Assembly: GCF_030268685.1 (NCBI RefSeq)
Contig: NZ_BSRQ01000008.1
Span: 1 to 64,000 of the forward strand
Reading direction: 5' to 3'
DNA length: 64,000 nucleotides
DNA from: Microtetraspora sp. NBRC 13810
GTDB taxonomy: Bacteria > Actinomycetota > Actinomycetes > Streptosporangiales > Streptosporangiaceae
Positions 8,854 to 18,621 of this stretch are shown piece after piece. The first letter of the stretch is position 1. Every line of letters begins with the position of its first letter. The notes under the pieces are model-generated. The model saw only the letters and a program-made list of their open reading frames with translations, ran no database searches and was not told the origin of the DNA. The translations under genes and the position numbers were made by a program.

Positions 8854-8912
8854 CTCGCACAGTGTTCGAGCTTTGTCGTACACTGTGCGAGTGACCTCGA
8901 ACAGTGTACGAG
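8854..8912. promoter_or_regulatory. Triple TetR-type operator, 21-bp phased
   Basis: Three copies of the dyad CTCGNACAGTGTNCGAG (centre base G or C) lie at 8854-8870, 8875-8891 (one mismatch, outermost base) and 8896-8912. Their centres are exactly 21 bp apart, two helical turns, so three dimers would bind one DNA face. The site lies between the divergent TetR and MFS starts. The last copy is inside the first codons of the MFS gene if translation starts at 8891. Confidence 0.85.
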
Positions 8913-10393
8913 AGCCTCATCCGCGACGCTGGTGGATCCTCGGTGTCCTCTGCCTGAGCCTGCTGGTCCTCGTCGTGGACAACACGGTGCTGAACCTCGC
9001 GATCCCGTCGCTCATGCGCGATCTCGGCGCGTCCGCGAGCGACGTCCAGTGGATCATCGACTCCTACGTGCTGGTCTTCGCCGGCCTCCTGCTGACCGCC
9101 GGCAGCCTGTCCGACCGGTACGGCAGGCGCCGTTTCCTGATCATCGGGCTCGCCTTCTTCGGCGGCGCCTCGCTGGTCGCCGTCGCCGCCACCGAGCCGT
9201 GGCAGCTCATCGCGGCCCGCGCGCTGATGGGCGTGGGCGGCTCCATCCTCATGCCGAGCACCCTGTCCATCCTGATCACCACGTTCGACGAGAGCGAGCG
9301 CCGCAAGGCCATCGCCGCGTGGAGCGCGGTCTCCCTGACCGGGGTGATCGCCGGTCCCACCGTGGGCGGCTTCCTGCTGGAGCACTTCTGGTGGGGATCG
9401 GTCTTTCTGCTCAACGTGCCGGTCGCGGTCGTCGCGATCGCCGCCGCCGTGCTGATCATGCCCGAGTCGCGTGGCCCGGCCAGGAGGATCGACCCGCTCG
9501 GCGTGCTGCTGTCCGGCGCCGGGATGACCGCGCTGGTCTACTTCGTGATCTCCGGGCCGCACCAGGGCTGGACCTCGGCCGGGCCGCTGACCGCGCTGGC
9601 GCTGGCGGTGCTCGGGCTGGCCGGCTTCGTGCTCTGGGAGCGCAGGGCCGCCGAGCCGATGCTGCCGCTGAACCTCTTCAGGGAGCGCGACTTCAGCGGG
9701 GCGTCGTTCTCCATCGTGCTGCTGTCCTTCGGCAGCGGGGCGCTGCTGCTGATGCTGACCCAGTACCTGCAGTTCGTGCTCGGCTACGGCCCCATGCGGG
9801 CCGGACTGGCGCTGGTGCCCTACGCGGTGGCGGCGGCGATGTTCAACGCCGTGGGGGCGGGGCTCGGGCAGCGGGTGAGCAACCTCACGCTCATCGTGTC
9901 CGGACTGCTGGTGATGGGCGCGGGGTTCACGGTGCTGGCCTTCGTGACGCCGTCCAGCGGCTACGGCCTGCTCATCACCGGCCTGCTCGTCATGGGCGTC
10001 GGAGGCGGCCTGGTGGCGCCGTCCGCCTACACGACGCTGATGGGCGCGGTGCCGCCGGAGCACGCCGGGGTGGGCTCGGCGCTGAACGACACCGTGCAGC
10101 AGGTCGGCCTGGCGCTCAGCATCGCCGTGCTGGGCAGCGTGCTGGCCGGCGTCTACACGGCGTCGATGCCGGCGGACGCGCCGCAGGCGGCCAGGGAGTC
10201 CATCGGGGGCGCGTTCCGGCTCACCGATCCGGCCGTCCGGCAGGCGGCCAGGGAGGCGTTCGCGTCGGCGATGTCGCTCGGCGCCTGGGTGGGCGCCGCC
10301 GCCTCGGTCGCCGCCGCCCTGGTGGCGTTCGCCGTCCTGCGCCGTGCCGCGCCCCGGAAGCAGGTCGCGGACCCGGAGAAGGCGGTGGTTTGA
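8891..10393 (+). CDS. MFS drug exporter, DHA2 (EmrB/QacA) type
   Basis: A 500-residue membrane protein with about 14 predicted helices. It contains the antiporter motif around DNTVLNLAIPSLMRDLG, the SDRYGRRR loop between helices 2 and 3, and the late ALNDTVQQVGLALSIAVLGS helix usual for DHA2 exporters. It should pump a drug or other amphipathic compound out using the proton gradient. I place the start at GTG 8891 (GTG 8885 is an in-frame alternative). Neither has a visible ribosome-binding site, so the mRNA may be leaderless. Its promoter overlaps the triple operator, so the divergent TetR protein almost surely represses it. Confidence 0.9.
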   Translation: MTSNSVREPHPRRWWILGVLCLSLLVLVVDNTVLNLAIPSLMRDLGASASDVQWIIDSYVLVFAGLLLTAGSLSDRYGRRRFLIIGLAFFGGASLVAVAATEPWQLIAARALMGVGGSILMPSTLSILITTFDESERRKAIAAWSAVSLTGVIAGPTVGGFLLEHFWWGSVFLLNVPVAVVAIAAAVLIMPESRGPARRIDPLGVLLSGAGMTALVYFVISGPHQGWTSAGPLTALALAVLGLAGFVLWERRAAEPMLPLNLFRERDFSGASFSIVLLSFGSGALLLMLTQYLQFVLGYGPMRAGLALVPYAVAAAMFNAVGAGLGQRVSNLTLIVSGLLVMGAGFTVLAFVTPSSGYGLLITGLLVMGVGGGLVAPSAYTTLMGAVPPEHAGVGSALNDTVQQVGLALSIAVLGSVLAGVYTASMPADAPQAARESIGGAFRLTDPAVRQAAREAFASAMSLGAWVGAAASVAAALVAFAVLRRAAPRKQVADPEKAVV

Positions 10394-10398
10394 GGCCC

Positions 10399-10412
10399 TA
10401 TGTCATGACATA
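10399..10412. promoter_or_regulatory. Perfect palindrome upstream of aminotransferase operon
   Basis: TATGTCATGACATA is a perfect 14-bp palindrome six bases after the MFS stop. A related half-site, CTTATGT, follows at 10417-10423. It lies 102 bases before the aminotransferase start and is a candidate operator for the aminotransferase/mmsA operon. The regulator is not known; the PucR at 4740 is one candidate. Confidence 0.45.
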
Positions 10413-10513
10413 AGGTCTTATGTACGGCTTTGAGTCACTATGTAAGCTGTTTCGCCAGTAACCCGACAGATTGGCAGGTGGGAGCGGTGGCCGCTAACCG
10501 GGATACTCGGAGC

Positions 10514-11808
10514 ATGTCGGACCTTCTTGCGCGTCATCGCGCGATCATTCCCAACTGGGTGGCACTCAACTACAGCGAGCCCATCGAGATCGTCGGCGGA
10601 AAGGGCAGCCGGGTCGTCGACGCCTCGGGGAAGAGCTATCTCGACTTCTTCGTCGGCATCCTCACCAACATGATCGGATACGACGTCCCCGAGGTACGCG
10701 AGGCGGTCGAGCGCCAGCTCGCCACCGGAGTCGTGCACACCTCGACGGCCTACCTGCTGCGCGGGCAGGTCGAGCTGGCGGAGAAGATCGCGAAGCTGTC
10801 CGGCATCGAGAATCCCAAGGTCTTCTTCGTCAACTCCGGCACCGAGGCCAACGAGACCGCCCTCCTCCTCGCCACCTACGCGCGCCGGACGGACCAGGTG
10901 CTGGCCATGCGGCAGAGCTACCACGGCCGGTCCTTCGGCGCGATCTCGGTCACCGGCAACCGGGCGTGGAAGAACAGCTCGCTCTCCCCGCTGAACGTGC
11001 ACTACCTGCACGGCACCGACCGGCACCTCACGCAGTTCCGCGGCATGGGCGACGCCGACTACATCGCCGCCTGCGTCGACGACCTGCGGCACGTGCTCGC
11101 CACCGCGACCGGCGGCGACGTCGCCGCGCTGATCGCCGAGCCGATCCAGGGCGTCGGCGGGTTCACCATGGCGCCCGACGGGCTGTTCGCCGCCTACAAG
11201 GAGGTGCTGGACGAGCACGGCATCCTGTTCATCTCCGACGAGGTGCAGACCGGCTGGGGCCGCACCGGCAGCGCCTTCTTCGGCATCGCCAACCACGGCG
11301 TCACCCCCGACATGATGACCTTCGCCAAGGGGCTCGGCAACGGCTTCGCCATCGGCGGCGTCGTGGCCCGCGGCGAGCTCATGGACGCCCTGCCCGCGGT
11401 CGGCCTGTCCACCTTCGGCGGCAACCCCATCTCCACCGCCGCCGCCAACGCGACCCTCGACTACGTCCTCCAGCACGACCTCCAGGCCAACGCGCGGCGG
11501 ACCGGCACGATCATCCTCGACGGGCTCAGGGAGGCCGCCGCCCGGCTGCCGATCGTGCGCGAGGTGCGCGGCAAGGGCCTGATGTTCGCCGTCGAGCTAA
11601 CCGACCCGGCCACCGGCGGCCCCGCGCCGCAGCTCTGCGCGCGGTTCATGGAGGAGTCGAAGAAGGCCGGCCTGCTCGCCGGCAAGGGCGGCCTGTACGG
11701 CAGCGCCATCCGGATGGCGCCGCCGCTCACGCTCAGCGAGGACGAGGCCCGTGAGGGGCTCGGCATCATCGTCTCCACCCTGGAGCTGATCGACGCGGAG
11801 GTGGCGTC

Positions 11809-11812
<4 letters not shown>
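10514..11812 (+). CDS. Class III PLP aminotransferase (beta-alanine/GABA/omega-amine type)
   Basis: This 432-residue fold-type I enzyme has SGTEANE near the cofactor-binding loop, the ISDEVQTGWGRTG motif with the PLP-contacting Asp, and the Schiff-base lysine K272 in TFAKGLGNG. It transfers the amino group of an omega-amino acid or amine to a keto acid. Its partner MmsA oxidises malonate or methylmalonate semialdehyde, so beta-alanine or 3-aminoisobutyrate is the likeliest donor, as in reductive pyrimidine or valine breakdown; this is inference from context. The start at 10514 is chosen from homology; GTG 10487, with GGGAG before it, is possible. Its stop overlaps the next start by 4 bases. 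Confidence 0.88.
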
Positions 11813-13314
<1,502 letters not shown>

Positions 13315-13349
13315 CGGCCGCTCCCGCGCCGTCCCCGCATTCGCCGGTA

Positions 13350-13372
13350 GGCTCCCGGAGAGTCCGGGAGCC
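13350..13372 (+). terminator. Hairpin between mmsA and binding-protein gene
   Basis: GGCTCCCGG and CCGGGAGCC pair perfectly (9 bp) around the loop AGAGT, 35 bases after the mmsA stop. No T tract follows. It may terminate the aminotransferase operon or stabilise the 3' end. It lies 30 bases before the next gene. Confidence 0.55.
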
Positions 13373-13402
13373 GGCCGGTTCCCAGTGTGTGAGGGGGCCT
13401 TG

Positions 13403-14605
13403 ATGGCACGTGGCAGGCGTCTCGCGGCGCTCGTCGCGGTGGGCGGTCTCGCCCTCGCGGCCTGCGGCGGCACGAACGACGCGCCGGCCGGCCGTACGGT
13501 GTCGGTCGCGGTGCAGGGGGGCGCCGCGGCGCCGAGTCCGGCGGCGACGCCGACCGGGTCGCCCGGCCCGACGATCGGCGCGGGCGAGGGCCGGCTGTCG
13601 GTGCTCGCCTACCGGGGGTACGCCGAGTACGGCGGCAGCGACCCCAGGCTCAACTGGGTCGGCCCGTTCGAGAAGGAGACCGGCTGCCGGGTCGTCGTGC
13701 TCGACCAGGTGCGGACCCCCGGCGAGCTGGCCGAGCTCTGGCCGACGAAGCCCTACGACGTGGTGTCCGCCTCGCCGGAGCTGGCCGGGCAGCTCATCAG
13801 CGAGAAGAAGGTCGTGCCGATCGACACCTCGCTGGTGCCCGGCTACGACGAGATCCCCAAGTGGCTGCGCACCCTGCCCGCCTACGACCGCGACGGCAAG
13901 GTCTACGGCGTCCCGTTCCTGTGGCGGGTGAACGAGCTGCTCTACGACAGCTCCAAAGCCGGCTCGGCGAGCTGGGCGGACTTCTACCGGAGCGGGCAGG
14001 CGGCGATCGAGGACGACCCGCTGAGCATCGCGGACGCGGCGCTGGCGCTGAAGAAGTCCGATCCCGGCCTGGACATCGAGGACCCGTTCCAGCTCACGCA
14101 CAGGCAGCTCGACGCGGCGGTGGCGCTGATCGCCGGGCAGAAGGGCAACGGGCGGGAGTACTGGAAGGACCCGCTGGACGTGATCGAGGGGTTCGCCGCA
14201 GGGGCGCTGCGGATGGCGCTGGCCTCGCCGTACGACCAGGACCTGCTGCGCAGGGCGGGGCGGCCGGTGAAGGCGGTGGAGTCGGACCCGGGGACGGGGC
14301 GGGCGGACGCCTGGATGGTGTCCGCCGGCGCGGCGAGCCCCAACTGCGCCCGGCTGTGGCTGCGCTGGATGAGCACCCCGGAGGTGCAGCAGCAGGCGGT
14401 CGGCTGGACCGGCATGGCTCCCGCGAACCCCGGCGCGTGCGTCGGGCGGGCCAGGCGGGTGTGCGACACGTACCCGATGACCGACGACGCCTGGCTGGAC
14501 AAGGTTTCCTTTGCCGAAAGGCCGACGGGGGATTGCGGGGGCGATAATGGGGAATGTACGGAGTACACCGAGTGGGCGGCTCGATGGCAGGAGCTTGTGA
14601 AATGA
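13403..14605 (+). CDS. Extracellular solute-binding lipoprotein, polyamine-type, without permease genes
   Basis: The 400-residue product begins with a lipoprotein signal peptide (MARGRRLAALVAVGGLALAAC; lipobox LAAC), then a Ala/Pro/Thr linker. The rest is a type II periplasmic-binding domain resembling PotD (LSVLAYRGYAEYGG, YDVVSASPELAGQLI, VYGVPFLWRVNELLY), which binds spermidine or putrescine. It should capture a substrate outside the cell and hand it to an ABC permease, but no permease or ATPase gene lies nearby and a decayed transposase follows directly. The context of amine catabolism agrees with a polyamine ligand. The start at 13403 follows a GAGGGGG ribosome-binding site. Confidence 0.85.
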   Translation: MARGRRLAALVAVGGLALAACGGTNDAPAGRTVSVAVQGGAAAPSPAATPTGSPGPTIGAGEGRLSVLAYRGYAEYGGSDPRLNWVGPFEKETGCRVVVLDQVRTPGELAELWPTKPYDVVSASPELAGQLISEKKVVPIDTSLVPGYDEIPKWLRTLPAYDRDGKVYGVPFLWRVNELLYDSSKAGSASWADFYRSGQAAIEDDPLSIADAALALKKSDPGLDIEDPFQLTHRQLDAAVALIAGQKGNGREYWKDPLDVIEGFAAGALRMALASPYDQDLLRRAGRPVKAVESDPGTGRADAWMVSAGAASPNCARLWLRWMSTPEVQQQAVGWTGMAPANPGACVGRARRVCDTYPMTDDAWLDKVSFAERPTGDCGGDNGECTEYTEWAARWQELVK

Positions 14606-14639
14606 GCGGGGATTCCGTTACCTGCGTCTGAGCCACGCT

Positions 14640-15546
14640 TGACCTGGACCGCGGGCGTCCCTCCGTCCCCCCGTGGGGTGACGCCTGCTTCGCGGGCGCT
14701 CCGGGTGCTCCCCCCGACCCCGGAGCGCCCACTCGGTAGTACTCGGGCGAAATCCGGGCGGACGCGTCCGGGTGACAGCCTGCGGTGGTGGCGGCGTTCC
14801 CAAGGGTAGCGTTGATCTTGGGCGAGGCCGCGGGCCAGCAGGAGCTGGGTATAGGCGGCCAGCAGTACCCAGGTCCATCGCATGCCTGTTCCGGGTGGCG
14901 GAGGGCGACGTTCGTCCAGCTCAGCACGCTTTTCAAGGACTTCAGGTAGTGCTCGATGTCAAACCGGCGAAGATATGATCTCCAGCATCGGTCCAGGTCC
15001 GGGGCTCCATGACCGGACCAAAACAGCCACATCGGCTTCGGGGTGGGACGGCGTCCGCCGGGTAGCCGTTCAACCTGGACACAGATGACGGTCCCGGGCA
15101 GGATCGGCGCTTCGGCCCGGTGCGCAAAGTGATCCTTCTTCTCCAGCTTGGGGTGCAGACCGTCCCAGGCGGTCACGGTGACCCGGCCGTGGTGCTCGTC
15201 GGTGAGGATGAGCTGCTGGCCGGGCTCGCCCCAGGTAGCGGGCCGGGCGCAGGAAAACTGCTCGCCGTGACGGCAGGGCCGTCCCCCACGGCCTCAGATA
15301 CGGCAACGAGGTGATCGTCGGCGCCGACAACACCGCGTCAGTGAGCTCGAATAACGCATCCGCACGCGCGGTCAGGCAGGCATACCAGCCCGCACGGAAC
15401 TCTGCTATCCGCGCCATCGCCGACGAACTCGTCGATGCCACTCCCGCTCGTAGTGGCGCACCCGTCATACCGGACCCCGCGGCCATTGTTGTGATCGTCG
15501 TTCCTTTGCAGAACAGAAGATCGGCGATGGCCGTACTCATGTCACC
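14640..15546 (-). pseudogene. Decayed transposase remnant (IS701/DDE-like)
   Basis: Reading down the minus strand, a start region is visible (MARIAEFRAGWYACLTARADALFELTDAVL, at about 15340-15430). Then comes a jump to a middle part (GQQLILTDEHHGRVTVTAWDGLHPKLEKKDHFAHRAEAPILPG ... MWLFWSG ... RRFDIEHYLKSLKSVLSWTNVALRHPEQA) and, in another frame, a C-terminal part (RWTWVLLAAYTQLLLARGLAQD). These pieces are those of an actinobacterial DDE transposase of about 450 residues. At least two frame changes and a large internal deletion leave it non-functional. I could not define terminal inverted repeats. Confidence 0.8.
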
Positions 15547-15707
15547 ACGACGTGCCGCTGCGCCACCCAATCATGATCATCCAGGACGAGCGACTGTCCT
15601 GCGACAGCAAACCTTGGGCTGGTGTCATCGAAGCGTGAGCGACTCGGGGAAGCCGGGCGGTTGGCTTCGCGCTACCGCCGAGGGCGGCTGCTCATCTCAT
15701 CGAGACA

Positions 15708-16097
15708 TCAGGATCTGCCGGCCTCCGCGAGCAGATGGACGACACCGGCCGGGTTCTTGATCCAGTGGGTTCTGGAATCGAGGTTCTCCAGGGGCTCGAC
15801 CTCGTCACACGGGTGGACACCGATGTCGGCCAGTTTGCTCGCTGCCGCGTCCAGGTCATCGGTGTACAGCTGCAGCCACAGGTCGGGCTGGCTGTAGTTG
15901 TCGACACAGTCCAGCCACAGCGTATTGGGACCGAACCGCACCGAATGGGTTCTCGAGACGGTCGGAGCGTAGGAGACGTCGTCCTCTTTGACGTCGAAGC
16001 CCAGAGTATCGCGGTAGAAGGCCACGGTGGCCTCGTACTGCGCCTTGGGGATCTTCATGGCGATGTTCAGGCCGGCCGTGAATTCAGGCTTGCTCAT
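15708..16097 (-). CDS. VOC family protein
   Basis: A 129-residue glyoxalase/bleomycin-resistance-like protein. It has the first strand FTAGLNIAMKIPKA, the YRDTLGFDV turn, a central DLWLQLYTDDLDAAASKLADIG and a final IKNPAGVVHLLAE where a metal ligand normally sits. The substrate is unknown. It is the last gene of a three-gene minus-strand operon (SRPBCC-ArsR-VOC). Its ATG overlaps the ArsR stop by 4 bases, so it is probably controlled by the operator at 16891-16933. Confidence 0.85.
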   Translation of the reverse strand: MSKPEFTAGLNIAMKIPKAQYEATVAFYRDTLGFDVKEDDVSYAPTVSRTHSVRFGPNTLWLDCVDNYSQPDLWLQLYTDDLDAAASKLADIGVHPCDEVEPLENLDSRTHWIKNPAGVVHLLAEAGRS

Positions 16098-16456
16098 TGT
16101 TGCGTGACTCCTTGGTTCGTGTCAGTGGCGTCCAGTGCGCCTTCCAGCGCGGCCAGCCGGTCATCCCACCTGTTGGCGAGCCTGGCCAGCCACGCCTGGG
16201 CTGGGCGAATGGCGGCTGGTTCCAACCGGTAGGGATGGCGGCGGCCGGCCGGTTCGCCGGAGCTGATCAGGCCCGCTTCGGCGAGCTGGCCCAGGTGCTT
16301 GGCGATCGCCTGGCGGCTGATCGGCAACCGTTGCGCGAGATCAGTGACGGTTGCGGGCCCGGCGCGGGCGAGCTCCTCCAGTAGCGCCCGCCGCGTGGGA
16401 TCGGTGAGCGCCGCGAACACCGCAACGGCCTGGCCCTCCACATCAGGCGGTCGCAT
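16094..16456 (-). CDS. ArsR family winged-helix repressor
   Basis: A 120-residue regulator with the ArsR fold: LTDPTRRALLEELARAGPATVTDLAQRLP followed by the recognition helix ISRQAIAKHLGQLAEAGLI, and a C-terminal dimer helix. I see no metal-binding cysteine motif, so it probably senses something other than a metal or acts without a ligand. ArsR plus SRPBCC pairs are common in actinobacteria. The ATG at 16456 lies inside the end of the SRPBCC gene (14-base overlap), giving a coupled operon. The palindromic hairpin just upstream of the operon is its likely operator. Confidence 0.9.
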   Translation of the reverse strand: MRPPDVEGQAVAVFAALTDPTRRALLEELARAGPATVTDLAQRLPISRQAIAKHLGQLAEAGLISSGEPAGRRHPYRLEPAAIRPAQAWLARLANRWDDRLAALEGALDATDTNQGVTQQ

Positions 16457-16877
16457 CGAGGTAGGTCTCCAGGTCGACGAGCTCTGCGTCCCATCCCTGA
16501 CTGTTGGCCTTGCGGGCAGACTGGGCCACGTCGTCGGCGGCCTGGGCGAACCCGCTCTCCACCAGGCGCAGCCGGGTGCCGTCAGGTACGGGCTCCAGGG
16601 TGAATTCCACAAGCGTCTGGGGTGCGTCATCCTCCGGCAGGCCCTCGATTGCCCACCTGAACGCGAAACGGTGTGGTGGGTCGACCACCGCGATGGTGGC
16701 GACGGATTCCTCGTCGAGGTCGTCCCAACGGAAGAACGCTCGCCCGCCAGGCCGCAGATCTATCTCCGCCACCGAGCCGAACCACCGCGAGAGCCCTTCC
16801 GCGGTGGTCAGCGCTGCCCACACCCGCTCGATGGGGTGCCGCAGCACCGCCACACGTTCGATCGTGTCCGAAACCAT
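16443..16877 (-). CDS. SRPBCC (AHSA1-like) protein
   Basis: The 144-residue protein has the START/Bet v1-like helix-grip pattern of AHSA1 domains: an N-terminal RVAVLRHPIERVWAALTTAEGLSRWFG, the central GGRAFFRWDD, a strand pair around VEFTLEPVPDGTRLRLVESGF and a long C-terminal helix. Such proteins bind small hydrophobic ligands; the role here is unknown. The ATG at 16877 has a GAAGGAGGG ribosome-binding site and is preferred to an upstream ATG at 16910, which would lie inside the operator hairpin. First gene of the SRPBCC-ArsR-VOC operon. Confidence 0.88.
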   Translation of the reverse strand: MVSDTIERVAVLRHPIERVWAALTTAEGLSRWFGSVAEIDLRPGGRAFFRWDDLDEESVATIAVVDPPHRFAFRWAIEGLPEDDAPQTLVEFTLEPVPDGTRLRLVESGFAQAADDVAQSARKANSQGWDAELVDLETYLDATA

Positions 16878-16890
16878 GCCCGCCCTCCTT

Positions 16891-16933
16891 CGCAACCTGT
16901 AGGTTGCCAATCAATGGCAACCTACAGGTTGCG
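16891..16933. promoter_or_regulatory. ArsR-type operator: paired dyads forming a perfect 18-bp inverted repeat
   Basis: The arms 16891-16908 and 16916-16933 are exact reverse complements separated by AATCAAT. Each arm is itself a dyad, GCAACCT-N2-AGGTTGC, so the region offers two operator sites or one large hairpin. It lies 14 bases before the SRPBCC ATG, overlapping the expected promoter, and suits autorepression by the ArsR protein. Confidence 0.8.
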
Positions 16934-17324
16934 ATCGTCGCCTCGCAAGCCCTGGCACGGGGGGCGACTTACTACCCACCCGCACATGTGGCACCCCTCA
17001 CCGGCTTGGACCGCCACCCGCACAACCGGACCGGCGACATGATTGGGGCAGGGCATCCCTCTGCGCCAGGCTCAAGCTTCGCTGTCGCGGGATAGCGATC
17101 TTAAAACGCAAGAAACCAGGTCCTGGTGATTTCGCCTGCCCGTTCGAGCGGTTTCCCTCGTCGATCCCCTTGACTTCCGGGCCGGGCCTGGTGGCCGAAG
17201 GGGCTGTGGCCGCCACCCTCGAACTCGCCGGAGACTCGCCGGCCCCCTCCGCACAGCCGCCGACAACTGACCCCCACCTGTCACGGCAGCGCTCACGAGC
17301 CCACCTAGATCCCAACCTGGAACT
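16934..17324. other. Intergenic stretch without recognisable gene
   Basis: These 391 bases lie between the divergent SRPBCC and saccharopine-dehydrogenase-like genes. ORFs exist on the minus strand (up to 105 residues) but have no family features or good start. I see nothing else beyond the flanking operators. Confidence 0.5.
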
Positions 17325-17367
17325 CCGACTGAATGACCAGTCAGCTTCCGACTGAATGACCAGTCAG
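17325..17367. promoter_or_regulatory. Duplicated TetR-type operator upstream of saccharopine-dehydrogenase-like gene
   Basis: CCGACTGAATGACCAGTCAG occurs twice, at 17325-17344 and 17348-17367, with a 23-bp period. The inner part, ACTGA-N8-TCAGT, is an imperfect dyad of the TGACYNGTCA kind often bound by TetR proteins. The second copy ends 15 bases before the start codon at 17383. The cognate regulator is not identified; the TetR at 22005-22631 is a candidate. Confidence 0.65.
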
Positions 17368-17382
17368 TGTATGGTCGAGGGC

Positions 17383-18603
17383 ATGAGGATTCTTCTGGTC
17401 GGAGCCGGCGGGGTCGGCTCGGCCGTGCTGCCCATCGCCGCGCGGCGGGATTTCTTCGAGAGCATCGTGGTGGCCGACTACCAGCCGGAGCGGGCGGCCG
17501 AGGCGGTGGCCAGGGTCGGTGACCCGCGGTTCAGCGCGATCGCGCTCGACGCGGCGAACCGGCGGGAGGTGGCCGACGCGCTCCGCGAGCACCGGTGCGA
17601 CGTGCTGTTCAACGCGGTGGACCCGAGGTTCACCATGCCGTTGTTCCACGCCGCGCTGGACGCGGGGGTGCACTACCTCGACATGGCGATGTCGCTGTCC
17701 CGGCCGCATCCCAGCCGGCCGTACGAGGCGCCCGGGGTGAAGCTGGGGGACGAGCAGTTCGCGCTCGACCCGGCGTGGCGGGCCGCGGACCGGCTGGCGC
17801 TGGTCGGCATGGGCGTCGAGCCGGGTCTCTCCGACGTCTTCGCGCGCTATGCCGCGGACCACCTGTTCACCCGCATCGACGAGATCGGCATCCGGGACGG
17901 CGCGGACCTCGTCGTGGACGGGCACGGCTTCGCCCCCACCTTCTCCGTGTGGACGACCATCGAGGAGTGCCTGAACCCGCCGCTGATCTGGGAGGACGGC
18001 CGGTGGCGGACGACGGAGCCGTTCAGCGAGCCGGAGGTCTTCGAGTTCCCCGACGGCATCGGGGCGGTGGAGTGCGTCAACGTCGAGCACGAGGAGGTCG
18101 TCCTGGTGCCCCGCTGGGTGGACGCCAAGCGGGTGACGTTCAAGTACGGGCTGGGCGCGGAGTTCGTGGGCGTGCTGCGGACGCTGCGCAAGATCGGACT
18201 GGACAGCTCGGAGAAGATCGCCGTGGGCGGGGTGAAGGTGGCGCCGCGCGACGTGGTGGCCGCCCTGCTGCCCGACCCGGCCACCCTCGGCGACCGGATG
18301 CGCGGCAGGACCTGCGCGGGCACCTGGGTGAAGGGCGAGGGCAAGGACGGCGCCCCCCGGGAGGTCTACCTCTACCACGTGGTGGACAACGAGTGGTCGA
18401 TGCGGGAGTACGGCTCGCAGGCCGTGGTCTGGCAGACCGCGATCCATCCCGTCGTCGCGCTGGAACTCGTCGCGAGCGGGGTCTGGCGGGGCACGGGCGT
18501 GCTCGGGCCCGAGGCGTTCGACGCGGTGCCGTTCCTGGACCTGCTCAACGAGTACGGCTCGCCGTGGGGACTGCGCGAGCAGACGGTGTCGCTCGCGTCA
18601 TAG
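17383..18603 (+). CDS. Saccharopine dehydrogenase-like oxidoreductase
   Basis: This 406-residue enzyme begins with a Rossmann nucleotide-binding motif, MRILLVGAGGVGSAVLPIAA, followed by the acidic end of strand 2 (VVADYQ). It matches saccharopine dehydrogenase-like reductases (VLFNAVDPRFTMPLFHAALDAGVHYLDMA, LVGMGVEPGLSDVFARYA). Members include saccharopine and lysine 6-dehydrogenases and carboxy-polyamine dehydrogenases, so an amino acid or polyamine C-N bond is the likely target. The nearby gabT and PucR agree with this, but the substrate is inferred. The start at 17383 is chosen at the Rossmann motif; ATG 17371 is in frame. Confidence 0.85.
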   Translation: MRILLVGAGGVGSAVLPIAARRDFFESIVVADYQPERAAEAVARVGDPRFSAIALDAANRREVADALREHRCDVLFNAVDPRFTMPLFHAALDAGVHYLDMAMSLSRPHPSRPYEAPGVKLGDEQFALDPAWRAADRLALVGMGVEPGLSDVFARYAADHLFTRIDEIGIRDGADLVVDGHGFAPTFSVWTTIEECLNPPLIWEDGRWRTTEPFSEPEVFEFPDGIGAVECVNVEHEEVVLVPRWVDAKRVTFKYGLGAEFVGVLRTLRKIGLDSSEKIAVGGVKVAPRDVVAALLPDPATLGDRMRGRTCAGTWVKGEGKDGAPREVYLYHVVDNEWSMREYGSQAVVWQTAIHPVVALELVASGVWRGTGVLGPEAFDAVPFLDLLNEYGSPWGLREQTVSLAS

Positions 18604-18621
18604 CGGCCGGGGCGGGACCGC

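Noticed and set aside
14640-15546. Intact insertion sequence
   Set aside because: Frame changes and a large internal deletion, and no terminal inverted repeats or target duplication found.
16998-17315. 105-residue minus-strand ORF between the operators
   Set aside because: No ribosome-binding site, no recognisable fold and low-complexity composition.
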